From the IMG/VR virus record IMGVR_UViG_3300001683_000028, positions 1-64,000 of that record: a DNA stretch of 64,000 nt; one strand, written 5' to 3'. This document shows, piece after piece, positions 7,833-16,674 of this stretch. Position numbers and translations under genes: made by a program. The DNA comes from a virus. Position 1 is the first letter of the stretch. Each line of letters starts with the position of its first letter. Under the pieces are notes generated by a model. It had not been told where the DNA came from, did no database searches, and saw nothing but the letters and a program-made list of their open reading frames with translations.

Positions 7833-8975
7833 ATGGCTAATTCAAGAATCAAGCAAAAATTAGAATCAGCTATATCAAAGCTGGTATGCTTTCAGCCACT
7901 TTACGGTGAAGTCTTTTTGCATCTAAACAAGAGAGTTGCAAATAATATGCCGACAATGGCGGTTGGAGTTATTAGGAGGGTTGACCTAGCATTATTTTAT
8001 AATGAAGAATTCATTGATGAGCTTTCATCATCAGAGCTTAGGGCAGTATTGAAGCATGAAGCTTTGCATATTTTGCTGCATCACCTGACTAGATCTAAGC
8101 ACTTTGGATATAATCCTCGCGGCTATAACATCTCTGCTGATCTTGCGATCAATTGTCATATAGAGGGACTGCCTGATGGTGCCTTGTTCCCTAAAGCATT
8201 TGATTTAGATGATAATGAATCTGCTGAATTTTATTATGAAAAATTAAAAAAGGAAGCTGACGATAAGGGCACAGATTATGATGGACTTATTGAGGGTAAG
8301 GGCGATACGGTAGATGACCACTCAAAGTGGGAAGACTTTGATGATGATATTATCGAAGAAAAGGTGAGAGGCATCGCTGAAAAGGCGATTAAAGAGCAGG
8401 AGAAAAAGGGTTGGGGAAATATTCCTGGGAATCTTGCATCACAGATTATTGCAGCAAACAAGCCAAAGGTTAATTGGAAGAAGGAAGTTAGATACTTTAT
8501 AAACAAGCTAGTAATGATGGGGAGAAAAAATACTAGGATGCGTCCAAATCGTAGATATGGAATTACAAATCCAGGTACAAAGAGGAATTATACAAGCAGA
8601 CTTTTGGTGGCATTCGACACGTCTGGGTCGGTATCTGACGAAGAGCTTTCATATTTTGCAACGGAGTTGAATGGCATGATAGAGCATGTTCACGCAGACT
8701 TTGTTCAGTTTGATACGATATTGCAAACTGAGCCAAAGCCTTATAATAAAAAGGCTGGGAAGAAAGTTGATATAGTCGGACGAGGTGGGACAAACTTTTA
8801 TCCGGTTATAGATCTTGCTGAAGAAAAGAAGTATGATGGCTTAGTTATCTTTACTGATGGCGAGGCTTCATTCCCGCCAAAGCCAAAGTATAGAATGCTT
8901 TGGGCAGTATGTGAAAATCAGTCAAGTATTCAGTTTCCATACGGCAAGAAAGTTGTGATTGAGGCGAGAAAATAA
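7833..8975 (+). CDS. VWA-like metallopeptidase-fold protein (DUF2201/COG3864 type), MoxR partner
   Basis: 380 residues from the ATG at 7833, preferred because AGAGG lies six bases upstream; an in-frame ATG at 7812 sits right after the terminator hairpin. The N-terminal domain has a zinc-peptidase-like helix KHEALHILLHH near residue 78. The C-terminal domain is VWA-like, with a metal-dependent adhesion motif DTSGS near residue 265 and a later FTDGEA. This two-domain layout matches predicted metallopeptidases that pair with MoxR ATPases. The middle is acidic and low in complexity. The pair forms a recognisable module, although its function in phages is not established. Confidence 0.82.
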   Translation: MANSRIKQKLESAISKLVCFQPLYGEVFLHLNKRVANNMPTMAVGVIRRVDLALFYNEEFIDELSSSELRAVLKHEALHILLHHLTRSKHFGYNPRGYNISADLAINCHIEGLPDGALFPKAFDLDDNESAEFYYEKLKKEADDKGTDYDGLIEGKGDTVDDHSKWEDFDDDIIEEKVRGIAEKAIKEQEKKGWGNIPGNLASQIIAANKPKVNWKKEVRYFINKLVMMGRKNTRMRPNRRYGITNPGTKRNYTSRLLVAFDTSGSVSDEELSYFATELNGMIEHVHADFVQFDTILQTEPKPYNKKAGKKVDIVGRGGTNFYPVIDLAEEKKYDGLVIFTDGEASFPPKPKYRMLWAVCENQSSIQFPYGKKVVIEARK

Positions 8976-9003
8976 AATACTTTATAATATAAAGTGATGA
9001 TAG

Positions 9004-9041
9004 TATAATAGGGCGATGGGCAAACCCCTTCGCCCTATTTT
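9004..9041 (+). terminator. Intrinsic terminator overlapping a TATAAT box
   Basis: The arms 9007-9016 and 9030-9039 pair perfectly over 10 bases, with a possible inner GGG/CCC pairing in the loop, and a short T run follows. TATAAT at 9004-9009 overlaps the left arm, so a transcript begun about seven bases downstream would lack part of the hairpin and could escape termination. Terminator likely; promoter role inferred. Confidence 0.65.
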
Positions 9042-9054
9042 CGTTAGAGGGTTT

Positions 9055-10263
9055 ATGATATTTACTTATAATAAGACACATAGCAAGCTATCTACAATAG
9101 TTGTCTCATTTCGTGCAGGCTCTAGAGTCGAAGATATTGATGGCTTTAGCCCTGGAATAGCTCACATGCTAGAGCACTGTATATTTAAGGGCACTAAAAG
9201 CAGAGAATCTCTTCAAATACAGAGGGATATAGCATTCTTGGGTGGAGATATTAATGCGTACACTTCCCATGAAATGGTTGCATATCATATAACCGTTCCA
9301 TTTGAAAACTTAGACCAAGCGATGGAAGTTCTATCAGATATAGTCTTTCAATCTATAATCCCAGAGGAAGAGTTTCTTAAGGAGAAAGAGGTCGTAAAGG
9401 AAGAGGAGCTTTCTAGATTAGATTCAGTAGGCTCATTTATATGGAATGAATTTTCAAAAGAGTTTTTTTCTAATTATATAGCGAAGCCTGTAATTGGAAC
9501 TCAGTCTAGTATAGAAAAATTTACAGCAAAAGAAGTAAGAGATTTTTACGAAAAGTATTGTACAAAATCTGATGCAGTTGTTTCTATCTGTACAAATCTT
9601 ACAAAAAAGAATACTAAGGATCTTTTTACGAAGCATTTTGGAAAGAACACAGGGAAGATTAGAAGCTTGGGAAGATTCGGGGACTCTAACTATAAAGACT
9701 CAAGAAAAAGAGTTATTTATAGGCAGGGAATAGAGCAGACTTATGTTTGGGTGGGGACTCCTGGGGTTAACTCCGGTTCAATGTTTGAGCCTTCAATAAA
9801 GGTAATGTCAACAATTCTTGGGTCCGGAATGGATAGCAGGCTTTTTACTGAAGTTAGGGAGAATAGGGGGCTGGCATATAGTGTTTCATCTTCTTCAAAT
9901 GAGTGGGATAATGGCGGTCTAATGCTCATAACATCTTCAACGAGAGATGAGAATGTGCCAGAAATGCTGGAAGTAATTAACTCCGAAGTTGATAAAATAA
10001 AGAGGGAGCTAGTTACTGAAGAAGAGCTTCAGCGAGCTAAGAATAAAATAAGGACATCATTTTACTCTCTAATAGAAAGCTCTTATGGAATTGCAATTCG
10101 CTCATCAAAAGAAAAGCTATTTAATAAAATGCCTCTTGGCAGATACATTGAAGAGTTAAATTCAGTAACAATAGATGATATAAATAGTGCTGCAAATATA
10201 GTATTTGATGATAGCAAGAAGCTCACTATGATTTGTAAAAAGGATTCTGGAAATGAGAATTGA
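9055..10263 (+). CDS. M16 family (pitrilysin/processing-peptidase-like) zinc peptidase
   Basis: 402 residues from the ATG at 9055, just after a TAGAGGG ribosome site; an ATG at 9016 lies inside the terminator hairpin and is unlikely. The inverted zinc motif HMLEH (His37, Glu40, His41) is intact. The distal Glu ligand is plausible in the Glu-rich stretch near residues 115-125. The C-terminal half carries the conserved RLFTEVRENRGLAYSV segment, whose Arg and Tyr complete the active site in M16 enzymes. The size equals one two-domain M16B subunit, as in bacterial YmxG-type proteins. M16 peptidases cleave short peptides or signal sequences. No signal peptide is seen, so it should act in the cytoplasm. 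It overlaps thyX by 11 bases. Confidence 0.87.
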   Translation: MIFTYNKTHSKLSTIVVSFRAGSRVEDIDGFSPGIAHMLEHCIFKGTKSRESLQIQRDIAFLGGDINAYTSHEMVAYHITVPFENLDQAMEVLSDIVFQSIIPEEEFLKEKEVVKEEELSRLDSVGSFIWNEFSKEFFSNYIAKPVIGTQSSIEKFTAKEVRDFYEKYCTKSDAVVSICTNLTKKNTKDLFTKHFGKNTGKIRSLGRFGDSNYKDSRKRVIYRQGIEQTYVWVGTPGVNSGSMFEPSIKVMSTILGSGMDSRLFTEVRENRGLAYSVSSSSNEWDNGGLMLITSSTRDENVPEMLEVINSEVDKIKRELVTEEELQRAKNKIRTSFYSLIESSYGIAIRSSKEKLFNKMPLGRYIEELNSVTIDDINSAANIVFDDSKKLTMICKKDSGNEN

Positions 10264-11233
10264 AATAAATGGTACGGTTAGAGATATTGCAAACTCAGCA
10301 TGGATATCAACAATTGATGACGTAAGCGCAAAAAGCAGAAGTGACGAAGAGGTTGATAGAGTAACGACATTTCTAGCAAAGAATTTTCATACTTCGCCAT
10401 TTGAATGCATTAGCATGACCTACTTCTGGCTTGGTGTAGCTCCAGATGGGATTACAGACCTGCTTAAATCAAAGTATACAAGAAGCTATTTGGCTAGTAA
10501 TGGTAATGAGGAAAGCCATTTAACTATTGATCTTTGGAACTTTATAAAGATAAGTGCAGAGGCAAGAGCTGAGAACTTTTATGAAACAATCGTGTGGAAG
10601 TTGTTTAGAGAATTTGACCCTCGGCTGGCGAGCAAGGCTGGAATGTTCGACTTTTCCCTGCAAAAGTTTTACAAAACTCCCGATGCTAGTGAGTCTCTGG
10701 GTGATACCAATATGAGGGTTGAACTAATATCTGTTCATAACACCGGAGATAGACTTACGAGTAGGGCGACATGGAGAATTAAATGTCCTCTTTCTATTGC
10801 CACCCAAATATTGAGACATAGAACGGGAAGCTTTAATCAGGTTTCTGGCAGATATAGAACTGTAAAAAATGAATTTATTGCTAACTTCAGCGATATATCT
10901 GAAATCTTAAATAAGATTGCTGGCAATAATTATTATTCGGAATATATGAATACAATTCTTTCGAACATAACTAAGTACGAAGAGTTGATGCTTCTTGCGA
11001 AAGATGGTAAGCGAAACGAAGTCATTAGCAACGAAGAGTATAAGCGAATAAGAGAGGTTGCTCGATACATTCTTCCGGAAGGGAGGATGACCGAACTATA
11101 TGTTACGTTTTATCTAAATGATTTTGACAGGTACCTCTTGTTAAGGGACTCTTTGCATGCTCAAGTAGAACATATTTGGGTTGCACAAATGATGAAGAAA
11201 GAGCTTAATAAAGAGCTTGATAATAATAAGTAA
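10253..11233 (+). CDS. thyX: Flavin-dependent thymidylate synthase (ThyX)
   Basis: 326 residues. The ThyX signature RHRTGSFNQVSGRYR is near residue 190, matching the RHRxxSxNxxSxR pattern that binds FAD and dUMP. The enzyme makes dTMP from dUMP using methylene-tetrahydrofolate and reduced flavin. At 326 residues it is longer than many ThyX proteins (about 220-250), with an extra N-terminal portion of about 90 residues and an insertion after the signature, but the C-terminal LLRDSLHAQVEHI helix is typical. It starts inside the M16 gene end (11-base overlap). It fits the window's other nucleotide enzymes in supplying an AT-rich genome. Confidence 0.92.
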   Translation: MRIEINGTVRDIANSAWISTIDDVSAKSRSDEEVDRVTTFLAKNFHTSPFECISMTYFWLGVAPDGITDLLKSKYTRSYLASNGNEESHLTIDLWNFIKISAEARAENFYETIVWKLFREFDPRLASKAGMFDFSLQKFYKTPDASESLGDTNMRVELISVHNTGDRLTSRATWRIKCPLSIATQILRHRTGSFNQVSGRYRTVKNEFIANFSDISEILNKIAGNNYYSEYMNTILSNITKYEELMLLAKDGKRNEVISNEEYKRIREVARYILPEGRMTELYVTFYLNDFDRYLLLRDSLHAQVEHIWVAQMMKKELNKELDNNK

Positions 11234-11302
11234 AATAAAGTTTAATATTTATATTTTTTTGCAGTATTATATTTTCAATAAAGCTATTTGGAGTTGAAAA
11301 TA

Positions 11303-11617
11303 TTGTTTGATTTATTTGTTAGTGTTATGGCTTCAGTTGGATTGACGCTAATAATTACAGAAAGTTTTATACTTGAGTCTTTAAGAGGTTATATTTTAAA
11401 AGCCTCAAAAAAAGCAGGATACCTAGTCGGGTGTCCCATGTGCATGGGCGTATGGGTGGGAGGCTTGGTTGCCATTGCGTATAATTTAGATGTATTTATA
11501 CTGGCAATGCTAACTAGCTTATGCAGTTTTATGTTTATGAGCATTATAAATACCATGAGTTACTTATCAGATTTTTTATTTTCAAAGACAGAAGAGGTGG
11601 ATTCATTAGATGAGTAA
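11303..11617 (+). CDS. DUF1360-like small membrane protein
   Basis: About 104 residues from a TTG at 11303, chosen because GGAG at 11290-11293 sits nine bases upstream; an in-frame TTG at 11288 has no ribosome site. Two to three hydrophobic segments flank a conserved CPMCMGVWVG motif, the CxxCxGxW pattern of DUF1360 proteins, which recur in phages and bacteria. It is expected in the inner membrane. The function of the family is not known to me. Its end overlaps the Hsp20 gene by 8 bases. Confidence 0.7.
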   Translation: MFDLFVSVMASVGLTLIITESFILESLRGYILKASKKAGYLVGCPMCMGVWVGGLVAIAYNLDVFILAMLTSLCSFMFMSIINTMSYLSDFLFSKTEEVDSLDE

Positions 11618-12158
11618 GCTTAATGAGAAGCAAAATGTAGGAAGAGTATCAATATCAGGTAGGATAATTGACTTGCTATGGATGGATGATGAGTTCTATA
11701 GAGAAGTATCTTCTTTAAAAAAGGCATCTTCATCGAATAAGTTTCCAAGAACAGATCAGTGGTGTGATGGTGATGGATTCCACATGGCCTTTGCTCTCGC
11801 CGGATATTCGATTGATGACATAGAGATATGCTTTAGTGGTAATGAGCTTATTATAACTGGGTCTGGAAGTAAAATGTCTAATAATAATTTTGACTCAGAA
11901 GACGAGATTGATAGCAATAAAAATACTTCGGCTGACAACAACAATGATGATGATTATCCGCAAAGAAGCAAGAATAAGCAAATACAGCAGGGCTTTATAC
12001 TTAGGGGGATAGCTAGGAGAAGTTTTCGAGCGAAATATTATATAAGCCCTAATTTTGAATTGAGCATGGCTCACGCAACGATGAAGGATGGATTGTTAGA
12101 GGTTATTATTCCGCAATCTAATAATAATGATTTCTCTAAGATAGAGGTCAATAAATGA
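11610..12158 (+). CDS. hsp20: Small heat-shock protein (Hsp20/alpha-crystallin)
   Basis: 182 residues. An alpha-crystallin domain is visible in two parts: the early strands FALAGYSIDDIEI with NELIITG, and the late strands FRAKYYISPNF followed by the diagnostic A-x4-GLLEVIIP segment (ATMKDGLLEVIIP). Between them lies a roughly 45-residue Asn/Asp/Ser-rich insertion, longer than usual. Hsp20 proteins hold unfolding clients without ATP. The C-terminal IxI-like motif is not obvious. Coupled to the DUF1360 gene upstream. Hsp20 genes occur in several large phages, especially T4-like cyanophages, where they are thought to help virion assembly. Confidence 0.85.
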   Translation: MSKLNEKQNVGRVSISGRIIDLLWMDDEFYREVSSLKKASSSNKFPRTDQWCDGDGFHMAFALAGYSIDDIEICFSGNELIITGSGSKMSNNNFDSEDEIDSNKNTSADNNNDDDYPQRSKNKQIQQGFILRGIARRSFRAKYYISPNFELSMAHATMKDGLLEVIIPQSNNNDFSKIEVNK

Positions 12159-12192
12159 TATATTTAAATTTTGCAAAAGAAAGTAATTTAAA

Positions 12193-12441
12193 ATGGAAAA
12201 GTTAAAAGAGTTAACAACAACGATTGTTAAGAGTATAGTTGACGATGAGAGCGGGGTTACGGTAGAGCTTACCGAGTCGGAGAAAGGTCCTCTTTTAGAA
12301 ATTAGGGTTTCAAAAGATGATGTGGGCAAGGTAATAGGAAAGCAGGGCAGAATAGCTACTGCCATTAGAACGGTTGTGAAAGCTGCGGCTGCTAAGGCTG
12401 GCAAAAAAGTTTTGTTAAATGTGTTTAATAAGCCCGCTTAA
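12193..12441 (+). CDS. khpA-like: KH-domain RNA-binding protein, KhpA-like
   Basis: 82 residues, the typical KhpA (YlqC) length, and a single KH domain throughout. The RNA-gripping loop is present as VIGKQGRIA (GxxG near residues 49-52), followed by the Ala-rich helix and a final beta strand. In bacteria KhpA pairs with KhpB and binds small RNAs and mRNAs, affecting cell elongation and division in Gram-positive species. A phage copy is unusual. The start has only a weak AAGAAAG upstream. No KhpB/Jag partner is visible in the window. Confidence 0.85.
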   Translation: MEKLKELTTTIVKSIVDDESGVTVELTESEKGPLLEIRVSKDDVGKVIGKQGRIATAIRTVVKAAAAKAGKKVLLNVFNKPA

Positions 12442-12455
12442 TTAGGTTCTATAAA

Positions 12456-12665
12456 ATGCTAAAAGATTCAAGTGCTAGTTTAGATGCTATAAAGAAAAAA
12501 ATAGCAAAGCTATATGAAAATTTTGGTATTGAAATTGATATAAATTATGAAGAGAATATAGATAGAATAGTTGATTATTATGTTAAAAATCCAGATGAGC
12601 TAAATAAAGATATTAAGAAGTCGAATAAGAATAGGGAGCTGATAAAGGATGAGGATATTCTTTAA
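12456..12665 (+). CDS. Small hypothetical protein
   Basis: 69 residues, highly charged (Lys, Asp, Glu, Asn) and probably helical, beginning 14 bases after the KhpA-like gene behind a TAGG ribosome site. It carries no recognisable motif. Its place next to the KH protein suggests a shared transcript; the function is unknown. Confidence 0.5.
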   Translation: MLKDSSASLDAIKKKIAKLYENFGIEIDINYEENIDRIVDYYVKNPDELNKDIKKSNKNRELIKDEDIL

Positions 12666-12683
12666 TATCATATAGGTAAAATA

Positions 12684-12722
12684 CTATTAATAATCAATAT
12701 TATTATGCACACGCGTGTACGC
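12684..12722 (+). promoter_or_regulatory. Candidate promoter with palindromic operator before the HU gene
   Basis: CTATTAAT (12684-12691), a 6-base gap and TATTAT (12698-12703) match the shared two-box pattern. Just downstream, around the predicted start of transcription, is a perfect 10-base palindrome ACACGCGTGT (12709-12718) that is conspicuously GC-rich for this genome and placed where a repressor would block initiation. Inference from position and symmetry. Confidence 0.45.
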
Positions 12723-12747
12723 ATAGATGTAGAAATGGATTTTAAGA

Positions 12748-13032
12748 ATGATTAATAAAAAAGGACTTGCAGGGAAAATAGCGGGCAAGACTTGCATAAC
12801 AAAGAAAGAGGCTATACAAGTAGTCGACTTACTATTTGAAGAGATAGTAGAAGAATTAGAGAGCGGCGGGGAGGTTTCGATAGTGGGCTTTGGAAAGTTT
12901 TACCTCTACCAGCATAGCCCCAGGCCCGTTAGAAATCCAAAAACTCAAGAAGAAATGATTCTAAAACCTTATAGGTCGGTAAAATTTAAGGTTAGTGACA
13001 AGCTAAAAAAGCATTTTAAGGGAGTAGGGTAA
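12748..13032 (+). CDS. HU/IHF family histone-like DNA-binding protein
   Basis: 94 residues, the standard length. The N-terminal helices are followed by the signature VSIVGFGKFYL, a beta arm with RPVRNPKTQEE where Pro would intercalate into DNA, and the closing PYRSVKFKVSDKLKKHF. HU proteins bend and compact DNA. It is directly followed by the fibre-like gene with no gap. It sits behind a candidate phage promoter with a palindromic operator, so expression may be controlled separately from the upstream operon. Confidence 0.93.
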   Translation: MINKKGLAGKIAGKTCITKKEAIQVVDLLFEEIVEELESGGEVSIVGFGKFYLYQHSPRPVRNPKTQEEMILKPYRSVKFKVSDKLKKHFKGVG

Positions 13033-16000
13033 ATGTCTGTAGATAGCAGGAAGAAGCTGACCGCCTTTTATGACTCTGGAAAGGTTGTAGTTACAAGCGA
13101 GTTTGTAAACTCAATGTTTGGCGGGCTGCATGGCACGTCTGCTGGGGATATTATCGCATCTGTAGACCCTGATGATCCAAGGATTATTGGGCACTTACAC
13201 GATGGCACGCACGCGGACGGACGCGCGGGTAAGATAGATCTTAGCAATCACGTTCAGGGCAAGCTTGGTCATGTCAACCTTGGAGATGGCACTGTAAGAG
13301 TAAATAATATTCAGTGCTATCCTGAGGCCCTAAAAGAAAATGCAATACCAGAATTTGTTGTAGACCCAGTGACTGGTGAGAAGTGTTATTATCTAAATAT
13401 TGAGCATACTGGAGAGGGTGGCGGAGATCCCACTGACCCTGCTGGAGAAGATACTGAGATTCAGTTTAATGATGTCGGGTCATTTGGCACACAGGGCGGT
13501 TTTGTATTCGAAAAAGAAGATTCTGATGGCCTAAGGAATGGGAAGATGGGCATCAATATTCAGAGGATGAAGCAGAATGAGCCGTTTGCTCTCTCAGTAT
13601 ATGGTGATGAGCAGATTTATTCGGATGCATTACTTGGTAATGAGGTTCCGATAGGCATTACGGGCGACGAGGCATGGCAATTTTATGTGTGGAGATTCAT
13701 GCATGGAGGCTTTTCAGAGGCCGCCAGAGTTGATGAGAAGCTTTTAAAGTATAGTGCGACACATGATGCCGAGGCTCAGTTGGAGCAGCTTGTGTTCTTT
13801 AGGGATGAGAATCAAGCTTTTGCTCTTGAGCATTTTGAATATTGGGACAGCGTTATGGAGGATCGCCGGGACGAATTCATTGCCCATAATGGAGAACTAT
13901 ACCCCGGAAACACAGTTGCGGAGATTGGACCGGGTGGAGACGGGCTTTACCCCAGATATAATATGGGCCCAAATATCGAGCTTGATAGCTATCTTGTGGA
14001 AACAATGCTTTTGACGGATTTAGATCCCGAAGATTTTTGGGGCTCACTGGAAGTATGCTTTGATTCGTGGATTGAATATAATAATGAAGTAGTTAAATTC
14101 TTTCACATAAATGAGGATAATTGGTCCTATGATGATGCTAAAGCCCTTTATAACCCCTTTGGCGGGGGGCTGAGCTTTCTCGAAACCAAGGTTCGGTGGG
14201 CCTGGCTCGTAGAATATCAAAAAGCATATGGTCTTTTATCCAGAGCTATAGCTATAAACAAAAGGTTAGAAGAAAGAATATCTTTTATTGAAAGTAACTC
14301 TATCGCCTATGGAACGGCGTGGATGTGCATGGGGACGAACCACCCGTCCGGGGATCAAAAGCCTTATCCGAGCAGATGGTATAAGTATTCGTATACTATA
14401 TCTGAATCTTCCGGACAGCCAAATGCTTATATTGCACCAGGCATAGATTTTTATCCATGGGGCAAACTCGGCCAGGGAGCGGGAGGCATTATGGGCAACG
14501 GAGTTGCTCCGAATGCGCTCGATGGAGGAACGGCCCTTCACACGGCGACCTACTTTGATGCAAAGTGCCGCCCCTTGAGTGAGGATAATTTTTTGTCGAA
14601 TATAGAGGTTCCATTGGAAACATCTGTAGGGGAGCATTTTGTCTACTTTAGAACAAGAAAGAGTTTTGATTATGTTACTCTAGATGAAGCTCGTTTTGCG
14701 ATTATTGTGGAGCCAACATCAAATAATGATCAACTCTCAATAGAGAGCCATAAACTAGAGGAGCTTTTGGATGGAGACTTGCATGTCTTTGGCCTAATAA
14801 CAGGGGGCGGAGATAAGGGCATAAGAATTCATCAGGAAGATAGTGGAGAGGGAAATCTAAGGATCGGAATAAATTTAGATAAAAACGAAATGCCGGAAGC
14901 AGAACTGCATATAAGGGGGGAGTCTGGGAGGTGCTCTCCCATGCTCGACGGTCACCAATCCACCCCATTAATTATCGAAGATATTCCGAAGTGTGATTGG
15001 GATTTCGGGGATCCGAAGCCTGATCTTAGGGGGGTTCTATTGGTTAATGAGGATGGTCATGTCTTTGTTAATGAAGGGATTCAGTGTCAATCAGTAGATA
15101 ATATTGTTGCCGCTGCCTTAGCCGCTGGAGCGGGCGGTGGGCTGGCCATGGCGGCAGGTTGGAATGAGGGAGAGATAACGTTTGCTGATGCTGCTGGTAA
15201 TCTTGGCAGAAATGAGGCTGTTTCTTGGAATGTAGACGAAAATGATCCAGTCTTTAGACTTATGAATATGCTTGCATCAGATGCTGTGGGATCTAGAGAG
15301 TCTTCTATTGTAATGAGAGGGCTTGCATCAGATTCAGCAGAGCATGATCTTGCGTCTATAAGCGCCTCTGCCGCAACTCCCTTTGCCGTCGCCCCTAATG
15401 GCCGACTTATATTTAGCACTAATGACGGGACGGCATTAGAAGATGTTTTTATAATTGATCATAATGGGTGGGTCCGCATTTCAAATGGAGCAGGAGCATC
15501 TGTATCTATGCCTGCCAGAAGGCTTCATATAGAACATGATAATGCAGCCGAGCCGCCTTTAAGAATTCAAACAGTGCCAGAGGGGCCTGGTGATACTTTG
15601 CTAATTGATAGCTCTGGCGATGTGTGGAAGTCGGCTTCCATGATGCATGATTCATCGGGGTTGGTTGGAATTTTAGGAGGCATTGTAGCTGCTCCTGTAA
15701 GAAGGCTTCATATAGAGCATGATAACGCAACCGAGCCGCCTTTAAGAATCGAAACAGTGCCAACTGGAGTTGGTGATAATTTATTGATTGATAGCGCGGG
15801 TGATGTGTGGAGGTCTTCCAGCGGGGCGCGATTTGTAACCGCTAGGGTTGACGTAACCTTAACGGCAGGAATCGAAGAGGGCTCTCCGGTTGTTATAAAC
15901 TCATATTCTGCAGGATTAATTAATGTTGTTCGATATGGAGAGGGAAGTGTGGCGACTGCGTCTGGAACAGATCCCGTGTTTGGAATAGCAACTACGGATG

Positions 16001-16347
16001 CAAATGCTGGTGATGAAATTATTATACAAACATATGGAGTCTGTACTAATGCTAACGTGAGAACCTTCGGGGTTAATCCGGCTGCTGCGGTTCCGCCCGG
16101 GACTCCTCTAGTTGCTCATTCTGCTACCGATTGGGCAGGCTATACTCCTGCCATTACTGCTGACCCAATTTGGGCAGCGCCTTCCATGTCTGGAAGTGGC
16201 AGTATTATGGTTCCACAAAATGTTTCATTTATTGGATACCTTCTAGAAGAGATAAGTGCTTCAGATAATGATAATAACCTCCCAGGATGGGAAGGCGTAG
16301 GGTTTACTGATACCTCAAGTAAGGCCATCTTTATACAGCCGGGATGA
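13033..16347 (+). CDS. Large fibre- or virion-associated structural protein
   Basis: 1104 residues starting behind a strong AGGGAG site. The N-terminal 120 residues contain an HLHDGTHADG motif and a glycine-rich hinge, like attachment segments of phage fibres. The middle is mixed. Residues 827-930 contain two adjacent 61-residue modules that begin with RRLHIEHDNA and end at DVW[KR]S, a pattern common in large phage fibre proteins; a more diverged copy lies near residues 620-690. The last 170 residues are beta-rich, with glycine and small residues, and resemble the decoration-like protein at 63045. It probably forms an elongated trimeric appendage. It sits far from the other virion genes, between HU and DNA-processing genes. 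Confidence 0.65.
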   Translation: MSVDSRKKLTAFYDSGKVVVTSEFVNSMFGGLHGTSAGDIIASVDPDDPRIIGHLHDGTHADGRAGKIDLSNHVQGKLGHVNLGDGTVRVNNIQCYPEALKENAIPEFVVDPVTGEKCYYLNIEHTGEGGGDPTDPAGEDTEIQFNDVGSFGTQGGFVFEKEDSDGLRNGKMGINIQRMKQNEPFALSVYGDEQIYSDALLGNEVPIGITGDEAWQFYVWRFMHGGFSEAARVDEKLLKYSATHDAEAQLEQLVFFRDENQAFALEHFEYWDSVMEDRRDEFIAHNGELYPGNTVAEIGPGGDGLYPRYNMGPNIELDSYLVETMLLTDLDPEDFWGSLEVCFDSWIEYNNEVVKFFHINEDNWSYDDAKALYNPFGGGLSFLETKVRWAWLVEYQKAYGLLSRAIAINKRLEERISFIESNSIAYGTAWMCMGTNHPSGDQKPYPSRWYKYSYTISESSGQPNAYIAPGIDFYPWGKLGQGAGGIMGNGVAPNALDGGTALHTATYFDAKCRPLSEDNFLSNIEVPLETSVGEHFVYFRTRKSFDYVTLDEARFAIIVEPTSNNDQLSIESHKLEELLDGDLHVFGLITGGGDKGIRIHQEDSGEGNLRIGINLDKNEMPEAELHIRGESGRCSPMLDGHQSTPLIIEDIPKCDWDFGDPKPDLRGVLLVNEDGHVFVNEGIQCQSVDNIVAAALAAGAGGGLAMAAGWNEGEITFADAAGNLGRNEAVSWNVDENDPVFRLMNMLASDAVGSRESSIVMRGLASDSAEHDLASISASAATPFAVAPNGRLIFSTNDGTALEDVFIIDHNGWVRISNGAGASVSMPARRLHIEHDNAAEPPLRIQTVPEGPGDTLLIDSSGDVWKSASMMHDSSGLVGILGGIVAAPVRRLHIEHDNATEPPLRIETVPTGVGDNLLIDSAGDVWRSSSGARFVTARVDVTLTAGIEEGSPVVINSYSAGLINVVRYGEGSVATASGTDPVFGIATTDANAGDEIIIQTYGVCTNANVRTFGVNPAAAVPPGTPLVAHSATDWAGYTPAITADPIWAAPSMSGSGSIMVPQNVSFIGYLLEEISASDNDNNLPGWEGVGFTDTSSKAIFIQPG
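15511..15822 (+). repeat. Two tandem 61-residue coding modules
   Basis: Two in-frame copies start at 15511 and 15694, offset by 183 bases. They share long runs of identical codons, including AGAAGGCTTCATATAGA, and differ mainly at third positions. This indicates a duplication followed by purifying drift within the fibre-like gene. Confidence 0.8.
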
Positions 16348-16353
16348 TAAGGT

Positions 16354-16674
16354 TTGAATATAAATGTTAATCTCGGTTGCAATGGGAATGTTGGGCAAGA
16401 TAGGTTTTGCTATTGCAATTCTGTTGAAAATGTAATTTTAGATGTTTCAAGTGTTTTGCCAAAAGAACAGGAAAAGTTATTGGACTTTCTAGATGATACT
16501 TGTGCTCTTTTTAATGAGCCTTGCTATGATTACTCTAAGATTGTAAATATAATTAAAATATTATACAAAACGTTTGAGCTAATAGATCCTAATATGCTTG
16601 AATCAATTCAAGGCTTTATAAGAATGCATAGAAGCTGCGGACTTATACTTAGACTTAAAGAGGATAAAGAATGA
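16354..16674 (+). CDS. Hypothetical protein with several cysteines
   Basis: 106 residues from a TTG at 16354, shortly after GATAAGG and 7 bases after the fibre-like stop. The N-terminus has a CNGNVG...FCYCN pattern and further single cysteines; the rest is helical. I do not recognise it. It overlaps the next gene by 4 bases (ATGA) and begins a chain of three small coupled genes leading to the FtsK-like motor. Confidence 0.5.
   Translation: MNINVNLGCNGNVGQDRFCYCNSVENVILDVSSVLPKEQEKLLDFLDDTCALFNEPCYDYSKIVNIIKILYKTFELIDPNMLESIQGFIRMHRSCGLILRLKEDKE

Noticed and set aside
13754-14014. Alternative-frame forward ORF inside the fibre-like gene
   Set aside because: No ribosome site; fully contained in a long, repeat-supported frame.
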